From Candidatus Saccharimonadales bacterium (lineage in GTDB: Bacteria; Patescibacteriota; Saccharimonadia; Saccharimonadales; Saccharimonadaceae): a stretch of 12,201 bases of DNA. Below the pieces are notes generated by a model. That model saw only the letters and a program-made list of their open reading frames with translations, ran no database searches and had not been told where the DNA came from. Shown piece by piece: positions 1 through 5,967 of the stretch; within the stretch, counting starts at the first letter, position 1; the number at the start of each line of letters is the position of its first letter. The DNA lies in the NCBI GenBank assembly GCA_030151825.1, contig JASLCP010000061.1, forward strand, positions 1 to 12,201, in the 5' to 3' direction. The position numbers and the translations under genes were made by a program.

Positions 1-1226
1 GTAATGACAAGTGTTTGTGCGCCTCCCTGTTTCCATAAAACACCGCCGAGCATGGTGATACGGCTGAATGGCAGTGAAGTAGCTTGCTCGCCTGGGAGTG
101 GCGTCGCCTTAGGCGCTGCATTGACATAATCAACGAGCGCTTGATCAATGGGGTTACGAATATCAGCAGCTATCGCCAGTCGACGAATGGCGGTATTGAG
201 TGATTGTTTTGAGTGGTGAGACCAGACAGTATCAACACGGGGCGTGTCTTTGGTCAACAAACTGGTTTTGCCGGTAATAAGCGTGGTGACACGTGATAGT
301 ATTTCGATAGCACGAATATTCCGTACCAACGCCTTTTGTGTAGCAATGCGGCGCACAGCGAGTACGATAATAATTGAGACGGCGACCGGAAGGCTTTCGG
401 GGAGTGCACTAATAGCTAGCGCCAGTACAAAGCGGGTCGTTTCACCTATCTCGATATTATGAGCAGATGCAACAACAAAGGCGATGAGTGAGACGGCAAC
501 GACACTTGCAATACTGCCGATGATAAAGCGTGCGATTTTGCGCTGCAATGGGCTATCTCCGGGAAGATGATGCGATGATGACATAATGGCGGTGCGAGCG
601 CTGTCACCTATTGATACGATAACGGCGGTCGCCTCGCCACTGGCAATGAACGTGTCACGAAACACCATATTGGATTGCTGGGTGGTGTCACTGTCGCGAA
701 CAGTATCGCTGTGTTTTTGGACGGGGATGATATTGCCGGTAAGTAATGATTCGTCGACGGTGAGATCAGTGGCGTCAATCAGTCGCGCGTCAGCAGGCAC
801 CCAGTCTCCTTGCTTGAGGATAAGAACATCACCAGTCACCAACTGCATGCTACTGATGGCCGTACGCTCACCATCACGGTAGACAGAAATGTGTTGCTTG
901 GTTGGCCGTTGTAATTTGCGTAGTGTGTATTCAATGCAGGCGCGCTGGATATAAAATACCGCCACGCTAATGGTAATAATATACAAAATAACGACGCTAT
1001 CGGTGGTGTCGCCATGCAAAAAGCTGATAAGCGCCGCCGCGCCAAGTAGTGCCATGAACAGTGCACCTAATGTCGTGCTGGCCCTCCAGAAAGGCGCGTT
1101 GTTGCGGGGTAGCTGTTTTTTCTGTCGGCGCAAGCGACGCACGGCATCGATTTGCGACAGGCCACGCTTGGTTGTGCCGAGCTCGGCCAGAACGGTTGCA
1201 GATGGTTTGTTCGAAGGACTAAGCAT
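1..1226 (-). CDS. P-type cation-transporting ATPase homologue, N-terminal 408 residues (partial), catalytically degenerate
   Basis: I translated this frame by hand; it is open from 1226 to the left edge, so the C-terminus lies outside. The layout is that of a P2-type cation pump: N-terminal domain with GLSQIDAVRRL (res 22-32), membrane segments near 51-70, 77-94, 234-255 and 266-292, actuator domain about 110-215 with DESLLTG (158-164), and the start of the P/N domains with RNPIDQAL. The fold is well kept but the chemistry is not. The DKTGT phosphorylation motif is GKTSL here (Gly319 in place of the Asp), the dephosphorylation motif TGES is TGNI (163-166), and PEGLP is PESLP (276-280). The reading frame is intact, so this looks like a pseudo-pump rather than a decaying gene. 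Start ATG 1226 is chosen because a TATAAT lies just upstream. An in-frame ATG at 1277 is possible but lacks a ribosome site and would run through the palindrome. Ion specificity cannot be read. Confidence 0.85.
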   Translation of the reverse strand, partial: MLSPSNKPSATVLAELGTTKRGLSQIDAVRRLRRQKKQLPRNNAPFWRASTTLGALFMALLGAAALISFLHGDTTDSVVILYIITISVAVFYIQRACIEYTLRKLQRPTKQHISVYRDGERTAISSMQLVTGDVLILKQGDWVPADARLIDATDLTVDESLLTGNIIPVQKHSDTVRDSDTTQQSNMVFRDTFIASGEATAVIVSIGDSARTAIMSSSHHLPGDSPLQRKIARFIIGSIASVVAVSLIAFVVASAHNIEIGETTRFVLALAISALPESLPVAVSIIIVLAVRRIATQKALVRNIRAIEILSRVTTLITGKTSLLTKDTPRVDTVWSHHSKQSLNTAIRRLAIAADIRNPIDQALVDYVNAAPKATPLPGEQATSLPFSRITMLGGVLWKQGGAQTLVI

Positions 1227-1233
1227 TAGCAGT

Positions 1234-1239
1234 ATTATA
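1234..1239 (-). promoter_or_regulatory. -10 box (TATAAT) of the P-type ATPase gene, probably leaderless
   Basis: A perfect TATAAT on the minus strand ends 7 nt before ATG 1226, so transcription would begin at or within a base or two of the start codon. No Shine-Dalgarno sequence is visible. The -35 region would fall inside the 28-bp palindrome (TGTACA at 18-nt spacing is a weak match). Confidence 0.5.
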
Positions 1240-1246
1240 GCAGACA

Positions 1247-1274
1247 AATGCACCCTTTGTACAAAGGGTGCATT
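1247..1274. terminator. Perfect 28-bp palindrome; probable greA terminator and/or operator
   Basis: Half-site AATGCACCCTTTGT is followed at once by its exact reverse complement, with no spacer (a 12-bp stem with a GTAC turn if folded). It lies 50 bp past the greA stop. On the minus strand it is followed by TTGTCTGC, on the plus strand by TCATTTTG, so the T-tract is weak either way. Because it also covers the -35 region of the downstream ATPase gene, it may be a repressor operator instead. The sequence alone does not decide. Confidence 0.5.
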
Positions 1275-1280
1275 CATTTT

Positions 1281-1309
1281 GTGAGGTGAGAAATGTGTGG
1301 TGAGGTGAG
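1281..1309. repeat. Short direct repeat GTGAGGTGAG x2
   Basis: GTGAGGTGAG occurs at 1281-1290 and 1300-1309, a 19-bp period, in the gap between the greA stop and the palindrome. It is simple and purine-rich; I assign no function. Confidence 0.4.
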
Positions 1310-1324
1310 GTACTTGTCATTACC

Positions 1325-1792
1325 CTAGTAGATACTGACAAGTCGGAGCTGGTTCGAGCGAAGACCGCTGCCCCAATGCACTGTGTCCTGAATGGTTTTA
1401 CCGATCAAGTTTTGCCCAAGCGGACTTTTGATGCTGATACGGCCATCACTTGGGTTGGCCTCGATACTATCAACAAGGGTGTAGACAACTTTACGCCCCG
1501 TTTGATCGATGAGCTCGACAACCGAGCCGATAGCGACCTTCAGAGCATCGCGCTTGCGTGGAAATAGCTTGGCAGACGCGAGGTATGCTTGTTTATCGGC
1601 GAGCTCACTTTCGATTGATTCGAGCTGGGCAAGTTTTTCGACACGAGCCAATCGTTCGTCGTGACCATCTGTTTTGTCGAGATCACGTAGTTCCATGAGT
1701 GTCTGATGGCGATCTCGGTCAAGTCGCGCGACGGCTTTGCGTAGTTCTTTCATGCCTTTTTTGCTAAGATAAATGACTTCGGTGGTATTCAT
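1325..1792 (-). CDS. GreA/GreB-family transcription elongation factor, 155 aa
   Basis: Gre factors enter the RNA polymerase secondary channel and stimulate cleavage of backtracked RNA. The length matches the family. Residues 5-75 form a charged coiled-coil hairpin (LSKKGMKELRKAVARL start; SELADKQAYLASAKLF end). Residues 80-155 match the FKBP-like C-terminal domain, including SPLGQNLIGKTIQDTV (123-138), the counterpart of SPIG..L.GK..GD.V. The tip that normally reads GDL.ENAEY is DGHDERLARVE here: acidic residues remain (Asp42, Asp45, Glu46) but are shifted by a residue or so, so it could be a true cleavage factor or a Gfh1-like antagonist. Start ATG 1792 has a strong ribosome site (AGGAGG, 1803-1808). 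Family assignment is firm; the subtype is not. Confidence 0.9.
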   Translation of the reverse strand: MNTTEVIYLSKKGMKELRKAVARLDRDRHQTLMELRDLDKTDGHDERLARVEKLAQLESIESELADKQAYLASAKLFPRKRDALKVAIGSVVELIDQTGRKVVYTLVDSIEANPSDGRISIKSPLGQNLIGKTIQDTVHWGSGLRSNQLRLVSIY

Positions 1793-1809
1793 TGTGGTGA
1801 TTCCTCCTT

Positions 1810-1837
1810 TTTGCCTATATTTTGTTTGCCTATATTT
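1810..1837. repeat. Tandem 13-bp direct repeat in the greA leader
   Basis: TTTGCCTATATTT occurs at 1810-1822 and 1825-1837, a 15-bp period. It lies just upstream of the greA ribosome site (minus strand AAATATAGGCAAA twice). It could be a regulator binding site or overlap a promoter element (TATAGG); no T-tract or hairpin is involved. Confidence 0.5.
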
Positions 1838-1909
1838 ATCGGTAGCTTACCCGTAAGAATGGTGGTGAGGGGCTTGCTACTGTCCCTAGTATGGCGAACC
1901 TACCTGAAA

Positions 1910-1938
1910 AAACTATGAAATATCTTACAATTTGTCAA
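1910..1938 (-). promoter_or_regulatory. Candidate greA promoter
   Basis: On the minus strand a consensus -35 TTGACA (1938-1933) is followed after 17 nt by TAGTTT (1915-1910), a poor -10. It would give a leader of about 110 nt containing the 13-bp tandem repeat. The -35 is good and the -10 weak, so this is tentative. The rest of the stretch 1793-2135 holds only this, the plus-strand promoter and its leader; I see no further gene in it. Confidence 0.35.
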
Positions 1939-2039
1939 AAATACAATACTTATGATTATCTCTCTCTGTTACGGTTCTCGATGAGTGTATAAATACCCGC
2001 TGCTATCCTTAGTAAGCTCGGGGTAATCAGACGAGTATA

Positions 2040-2068
2040 TTGAGTTTTTTGAATAATTATTGTATAAT
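2040..2068 (+). promoter_or_regulatory. Sigma70-type promoter for the two small genes
   Basis: TTGAGT (2040-2045), a 17-nt spacer, then a perfect TATAAT (2063-2068). This is the best promoter in the window. Transcription should begin near 2075, leaving a leader of about 60 nt before the first gene. Confidence 0.8.
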
Positions 2069-2071
2069 GTC

Positions 2072-2097
2072 GGCACACGATAATCGTATCGTGTGCC
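2072..2097 (+). promoter_or_regulatory. 10-bp inverted repeat at the transcription start
   Basis: GGCACACGAT (2072-2081) and ATCGTGTGCC (2088-2097) are exact reverse complements around a 6-nt loop. The repeat straddles the predicted +1, so it could be an operator or a 5'-end hairpin that stabilises the transcript. A weaker hairpin follows (about 2098-2114, CCTA..TAGG ends). The TCCT at 2101-2104 inside it could also pair with the AGGA of the ribosome site at 2124-2127, a possible but unproven translation switch. Confidence 0.55.
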
Positions 2098-2135
2098 CTA
2101 TCCTCGCGGTAGGTTTTACAGACAGGAGAAACTAA

Positions 2136-2375
2136 ATGCAGTGGTCACGAGTGCTTGAAATGTTGAGCGCCTGTGCGTGCTTTCACCCGGTCGTTTATCC
2201 GTACTACGTGGTGAATCGTGCCGAAATGGCAGAGCAACCTGTTAACCACGGTGATATGACGGTGATTACGCCACGGCATATTCGGGCCATTGCTGATAGC
2301 CGTCGTCCGAAGGTGCTGGATGATTGCAGTGCCGCCGAAATTCAGCGTATCGCCGACCAGGTGTTCAACCGATAG
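2136..2375 (+). CDS. Small hypothetical protein, 79 aa
   Basis: I do not recognise the family. Support for a real gene: a strong promoter upstream, the ribosome site AGGAGA (2124-2129) 6 nt before the ATG, and a following gene that begins 10 nt after the stop with its own ribosome site overlapping that stop. The protein has an N-terminal stretch rich in Cys and aromatics (SACACFHPVVYPYYVV, res 11-26), too short and polar to be a clear membrane span. A predicted helical C-terminal half follows (ITPRHIRAIADSRR, then SAAEIQRIADQVF, res 65-77), with a third cysteine at 64. Cys12, Cys14 and Cys64 could bind metal or form disulfides; that is speculation. Confidence 0.65.
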   Translation: MQWSRVLEMLSACACFHPVVYPYYVVNRAEMAEQPVNHGDMTVITPRHIRAIADSRRPKVLDDCSAAEIQRIADQVFNR

Positions 2376-2385
2376 GAGTTGTATC

Positions 2386-2547
2386 ATGCGTCTACTCAAG
2401 CGGTTACTCGCCCGGATCCTTTGGGGAATGATGCGCTTGTTTGCGCTCAATGCAGCATGTGACATCGGTCCCTTCCCGACCACAAGCCAAGGTAAGACCG
2501 TGGTGTTCGAATCACGGCCGGCCGGCGTGCGGGTTCGGTGGGTGTAA
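2386..2547 (+). CDS. Small cationic amphipathic protein, 53 aa
   Basis: ATG 2386 is preceded by the ribosome site AGGAGTT (2374-2380), which overlaps the stop of the upstream small gene, so the two should be co-transcribed and perhaps coupled. The first 20 residues (MRLLKRLLARILWGMMRLFA) carry five Arg/Lys and no acidic residue in an i, i+3/i+4 pattern, an amphipathic helix of the kind seen in membrane-active peptides and membrane-surface anchors. A Pro/Thr stretch (PFPTTSQ) and a short basic strand-like tail (VVFESRPAGVRVRWV) follow. The frame is also open upstream to 2290, but that part overlaps the first gene and lacks a ribosome site. No family is recognised; a toxin, a bacteriocin-like peptide or a membrane-associated accessory protein are all possible. 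Confidence 0.6.
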   Translation: MRLLKRLLARILWGMMRLFALNAACDIGPFPTTSQGKTVVFESRPAGVRVRWV

Positions 2548-2565
2548 TCTGATGATTCCCTGCCC

Positions 2566-2594
2566 AGCGAGATGGTTGTTTCTTCTGTCTCGCT
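2566..2594 (+). terminator. Weak candidate terminator after the small-gene pair
   Basis: AGCGAGA (2566-2572) pairs with TCTCGCT (2588-2594) around a 15-nt loop, 18 nt past the stop of the 53-aa gene, followed by TCACTTTATATC. The stem is short and the T-tract poor, so this is tentative. Confidence 0.3.
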
Positions 2595-2645
2595 TCACTT
2601 TATATCAAACACGAGTTGATGTAGGCTGAGGCGATACGATACTCG

Positions 2646-3653
2646 TTACTCCTTTGTTTTCTTTACAAAAGGGAGTAATACAGTGAATGTTGTGGCATGA
2701 TTTGGTGCGCTTGTCACCGACAAGTCGCCGTGATGGATTTCAACGATTTTTTTGGCGAGCGCCAGCCCAAGGCCGTGACCAGCTTGATTGCCGTTAGTGC
2801 GTGACGAATCAGCACGATAAAAACGGTCAAAGATGTGTGGCAAATGGTTAGCGCTAATTCCCTTGCCTGCGTTGATGACTTCGATGCAGGCTTTGTTGCT
2901 GCGACGAGATAGCTTGATGGTGACGATACTATCGGCTGGGCTGTATTTGAGAGCGTTTTCGGTCAAAATCATGCAGAGTTCTTCGATACTATCCTTGTTA
3001 CCCAATGCGGGCGGTATCGTACTGGCACCGGCAAGTTTGATGCGCTTAGCTGGCTGGTTTTGTCGCTTGATGACGTCGCGTAGAATGGGCTTTAAGACCA
3101 GTGAACTCATAGGGATGTCGGTGTTGTCAACTTTGGATAATTGCAAGAGGACTTTTGATAGTCGACTGAGCTTATCGACTTCTTCGAGGCTGCTCGATAG
3201 TGTGTCGCGCAAGTCTTGCTTGCTGGCGCGGCTGTCGCGTAACATGACTTCGATTTCGGATTTCATGACAGCCAGCGGCGTGCGCAGTTCATGACTGGCG
3301 TCACTGGTAAAGCGTGATTGGGCCTCGTGTGCCTCTTCAATTTCTTGTAAGGTGCGGCGCGCGAGTACGTAGCTGCCAATACCGCCCAGTATCAGGATGC
3401 CGATATTTACATAGACCAGTGACAGGAATAGATTGGCGTTAGCCATGTTATTTTGGCGGTCACGAATGTCAGAATAGTGTTGGTCTATGCTGCTAGGAAT
3501 GATGGTTTGTTCATAACGGGACTGGAGATCCTGGAGACGGTTGCCGACCTCCTGAGAGGCAATTGTGTAAATCGCAAGGCTAAACACTATGCTGATACTC
3601 ATCAAGATAAGTAAGTACCAGCCAGTGAGTTTGAGCGTTGCGGACTGGAACAT
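2646..3653 (-). CDS. Membrane sensor histidine kinase, 335 aa
   Basis: Autophosphorylating sensor of a two-component pair. Two membrane segments (about res 10-32 and 76-97) flank a short extracytoplasmic loop of about 45 residues with no recognised sensor domain. A brief juxtamembrane linker leads to the dimerisation helix with the H-box SDASHELRTPL (phospho-His121). The ATP-binding domain shows the N-box LTENALKYSP (Asn233), G1 NAGKGI (261-266), F-box IFDRFYR (274-280) and G2 GHGLGLALAKKIV (292-304). The G1 motif has Asn where Asp is usual; this NxG form also occurs in other kinases, so activity is still expected. The ATG follows directly on the TAA of the response regulator (zero spacing), so the two are translationally coupled. 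Confidence 0.95.
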   Translation of the reverse strand: MFQSATLKLTGWYLLILMSISIVFSLAIYTIASQEVGNRLQDLQSRYEQTIIPSSIDQHYSDIRDRQNNMANANLFLSLVYVNIGILILGGIGSYVLARRTLQEIEEAHEAQSRFTSDASHELRTPLAVMKSEIEVMLRDSRASKQDLRDTLSSSLEEVDKLSRLSKVLLQLSKVDNTDIPMSSLVLKPILRDVIKRQNQPAKRIKLAGASTIPPALGNKDSIEELCMILTENALKYSPADSIVTIKLSRRSNKACIEVINAGKGISANHLPHIFDRFYRADSSRTNGNQAGHGLGLALAKKIVEIHHGDLSVTSAPNHATTFTVLLPFVKKTKE

Positions 3654-4328
3654 TTATTTGGTGTCGATTTTGTAGCCAAAGCCACGCACAGTTTTGATCA
3701 GTGGTGTTTTGAATGGTTGGTCGACTTTGGTGCGGAGATACTTGATATAGACTTCGACGGTGTTTAGGAGAATGTTGGCGTCATAATCCCAGACGTGTGA
3801 AATAATTGTCTCTTTTGAGAGCGGGCGGCCTTGGTTACGCAACATGAACTCGAGTAACGAGAATTCTTTGCTGGTAAGACTGATTGGTTGACCGGCACGA
3901 GTCACCTCGAAAGTAGTGGTATCAAGACGGAGGTCGCCAGCAGACAAAATCACATCTTGCTGTTCGGTAGGACGACGCAATAAAGCGCGAACACGGGCTA
4001 GTAGTTCTTCGAGGGCAAATGGCTTGACCAAGTAATCGTCGGCGCCACTGTCTAGTCCACGAGCTTTGTCGGCGGTGGTGCCAAGTGCAGTTAATACCAG
4101 TACTGGTGTATGGATTTTTTGGTCACGCATGGCCTTGATGATGCCAATACCGTCGTATTCGCCAGGAATCATACGGTCAATAATAGCCAAATCATATGGC
4201 TCGGTGGTTGCCATGGCATAGCCTTCGTCACCGTCATAGACGACATCTACGGCGTACTTTTCTTGTTCAAGCGCTCGTTTGAGGGCGCGTGCGATTTTGT
4301 GCTCGTCTTCGACAACTAAAATTCTCAT
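3654..4328 (-). CDS. OmpR/PhoB-family response regulator, 224 aa
   Basis: DNA-binding partner of the adjacent kinase. The receiver domain (res 1-118) has the acidic pocket Glu7/Asp8, phospho-acceptor Asp51 (AIIDRMIPG), Thr80 and Lys102 (VKPFALEEL). The loop after Asp51 reads RMIPGEYDG, one residue longer than the usual LPGMDG. The C-terminal winged-helix domain (about 127-222) carries the typical SLTSKEFSLLEFMLRNQGRPLSKE and RTKVD..KTPLIKTVRGFGYK signatures. A GGAGA ribosome site lies 6-7 nt before ATG 4328. The gene starts 48 bp after the HxlR gene ends, so it may be co-transcribed with it or use a promoter in that gap (a TATACT is present without a good -35). Confidence 0.96.
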   Translation of the reverse strand: MRILVVEDEHKIARALKRALEQEKYAVDVVYDGDEGYAMATTEPYDLAIIDRMIPGEYDGIGIIKAMRDQKIHTPVLVLTALGTTADKARGLDSGADDYLVKPFALEELLARVRALLRRPTEQQDVILSAGDLRLDTTTFEVTRAGQPISLTSKEFSLLEFMLRNQGRPLSKETIISHVWDYDANILLNTVEVYIKYLRTKVDQPFKTPLIKTVRGFGYKIDTK

Positions 4329-4376
4329 AATATCTCCAGTATACTCCCTTTATCTGACAATAAGCTGTAAATTATC

Positions 4377-4697
4377 TCACAAGAGAGCGTATTTGGCACT
4401 CCACTGCTCCATTGAATGGAGGACTGGCAGCAAATCGCGTCCTTTAGATGTAAGTTGGTATTCGCAGCGGCTGCTATTCGGATGATGTAATTTGACAATG
4501 ACTTCTTGCTTTTCCAGCTGGTCAAGTCGTGATGATAGGGTTCGTGGATTAATCCCTCCAACGAGGTCCTGTATTTGGCAAAAACGAACAGTATCTTCGT
4601 TCAAGAAATACCGAAGTAACTGGGGGGTCCACTTGTCCCCGAGAATCGTCGTTGCCGCATCAATACAGCCGATGGATGGTTGCGCCATATTTCCCAT
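4377..4697 (-). CDS. HxlR-family winged-helix transcriptional regulator, 106 aa
   Basis: HxlR proteins are dimeric winged-helix repressors or activators, several of which sense oxidants or electrophiles through an N-terminal cysteine. This protein has the full signature: GCIDAATTILGDKWTPQLLRYF (10-31), RFCQIQDLVGGINPRTLSSRLDQLE (38-62), CEYQLTSKGRDLLPVLHSMEQW (78-99). Cys11 sits at the conserved N-terminal position; Cys40 and Cys78 are additional. Start ATG 4697 has a -10 box 6 nt upstream and no ribosome site, so it looks leaderless; Met4 (4688) is an alternative. It lies between the ABC exporter genes and the two-component genes, all in one direction, so it may control either. Confidence 0.93.
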   Translation of the reverse strand: MGNMAQPSIGCIDAATTILGDKWTPQLLRYFLNEDTVRFCQIQDLVGGINPRTLSSRLDQLEKQEVIVKLHHPNSSRCEYQLTSKGRDLLPVLHSMEQWSAKYALL

Positions 4698-4703
4698 ACT
4701 CTT

Positions 4704-4732
4704 ACTATATATTATCTAGTATATTTTCGCAA
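4704..4732 (-). promoter_or_regulatory. Promoter of the HxlR gene, leaderless type
   Basis: On the minus strand TTGCGA (4732-4727), a 17-nt spacer, then TATAGT (4709-4704), followed after only 6 nt by ATG 4697. The spacing puts transcription start at the initiation codon. Confidence 0.6.
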
Positions 4733-4758
4733 AGTGAGGAAAGTGGGTGTTGTTCAGG

Positions 4759-5967
4759 TTATTTTTTGGTAAAAATATTCTTGAACGACAATCGTTTTGA
4801 GTATTCGAGCGCGCCATATCGGAACAGTCGAACGGCGATCATCAAGGCGATGACTGAGCTGATAGCAAGGATAATAATACCAATCAGCGCCTCGATAGTA
4901 GTCAGGTTGCCTACAGCATTCCGCAGCAGCAGTGGAATCGGTGCAGTCAGTGGGAAGAATGATAGGATTTTGACGAGGAGCGACTCGGGCATCGAGACGA
5001 ATAATGTGACGGCATAGAGTGGCCCAAAGATAAACACCATGATGATACCAAAGAAACTGCCCGCTTCTTTGGCGGTGGGTGCGGCAGCGCCAATAGCAAC
5101 CAACAGCCCGGTGAACAGCAAGAAACTGAAGGCGAAAATTAAGGCGCTCACACCGATTCGAACAGGATCAATGGGGATCGAAGTCAGATCGACATTTGGT
5201 AGTTCGAGCTGCGTACGGAATAGCAGGTACACGATAATAATCGGAATCAAAATGACAACAATCTGAATGAGCGCCAATACGACAAGCGACAAGATTTTGC
5301 CGATAATCAACGTGCGCGCCTCGATGGTCGTGAGAATCATTTCGATGACACGGTTTTCTTTTTCTTCGGTTGTACTGGTTAACATTTGGTTACCAAACAT
5401 CGTAATCAGGATATAAAACAGTACGAGGAAGATACCCGGCGCGATGAGTTCTTTAAAGCCATCGAACTCTCTTCCCTCTTTGAATGTTACCGAGTTAAAG
5501 TTGACTTTGTTTTGTAAAATCATGGTCGTTTGCGGATCGACATGCGCGCTGGCTGTCGCCTGAAGGAGTGATTCGGCGACTGCCTGGTACTTGCTGTTAT
5601 TGAACAAGCCGACGTCTTTGGCATAGACTTCGACCTTATCTTTGGTCAAATCGGTCGGGTAGTAATAGTACGCGTCGAGATTGCCGGATTTGACACGGTC
5701 GATCCCCTGCTGTTTATCGGTCACGACACTTGCTTTTAGGCTTGCCAACATACGCGGGTCAAGGTGGTGCGCGGTGTCGGTAATCGCGATGCTAAATTGT
5801 TGTTTTTGGATGTCTTTTGCGGCCTGGTTGGTGGTTTTGTTCGAGAAAAAGATAATCGCAAACACCGCAGCGATAATCACTGGGAATGCCAGCGCGCCAA
5901 TCCAAAAGGATCGCTTTTTGAGGGTGCGTTTGACTTCAAACTGAAAAACGGTTCCTAAGTTGTACAT
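4759..5967 (-). CDS. ABC-2 type exporter permease (NatB-like), 402 aa
   Basis: Membrane half of an ABC exporter whose ATPase is encoded immediately upstream (ATG shares one base with the ATPase stop, TAATG). Topology fits the NatB/ABC-2 group: one N-terminal span (about 20-41), an extracytoplasmic domain of about 130 residues, then roughly five more hydrophobic spans from about 173 to 385. The cytoplasmic coupling region TEEKENRVIEMILTTIEARTLIIGKIL (about 199-225) and the later FFPLTAPIPLLLR are family hallmarks. NatA/NatB systems export sodium, but relatives move drugs, peptides or lipids, and substrate cannot be read here. No terminator is seen between its stop and the HxlR promoter. Confidence 0.9.
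   Translation of the reverse strand: MYNLGTVFQFEVKRTLKKRSFWIGALAFPVIIAAVFAIIFFSNKTTNQAAKDIQKQQFSIAITDTAHHLDPRMLASLKASVVTDKQQGIDRVKSGNLDAYYYYPTDLTKDKVEVYAKDVGLFNNSKYQAVAESLLQATASAHVDPQTTMILQNKVNFNSVTFKEGREFDGFKELIAPGIFLVLFYILITMFGNQMLTSTTEEKENRVIEMILTTIEARTLIIGKILSLVVLALIQIVVILIPIIIVYLLFRTQLELPNVDLTSIPIDPVRIGVSALIFAFSFLLFTGLLVAIGAAAPTAKEAGSFFGIIMVFIFGPLYAVTLFVSMPESLLVKILSFFPLTAPIPLLLRNAVGNLTTIEALIGIIILAISSVIALMIAVRLFRYGALEYSKRLSFKNIFTKK

Noticed and set aside
1..1323. 12-bp inverted repeat, 1-12 against 1312-1323, flanking the ATPase fragment
   Set aside because: A few 12-mers of this kind are expected by chance in 12 kb, and one copy lies inside the ATPase coding sequence, which continues past the window edge.
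2290..2385. Longer 85-codon version of the 53-aa gene starting at 2290
   Set aside because: It would overlap the 79-aa gene by 86 bases and has no ribosome site, while ATG 2386 has a good one.
2497..2518. tRNA T-arm look-alike (GTG-TTCGAAT-CAC)
   Set aside because: Only 3 bp of stem pair, there is no matching acceptor or anticodon arm, and it lies inside the 53-aa coding frame.
2646..3653. Asn for Asp in the G1 box of the histidine kinase as a sign of inactivity
   Set aside because: The NxG form is found in other apparently functional kinases, and the H, N, F and G2 boxes are intact.
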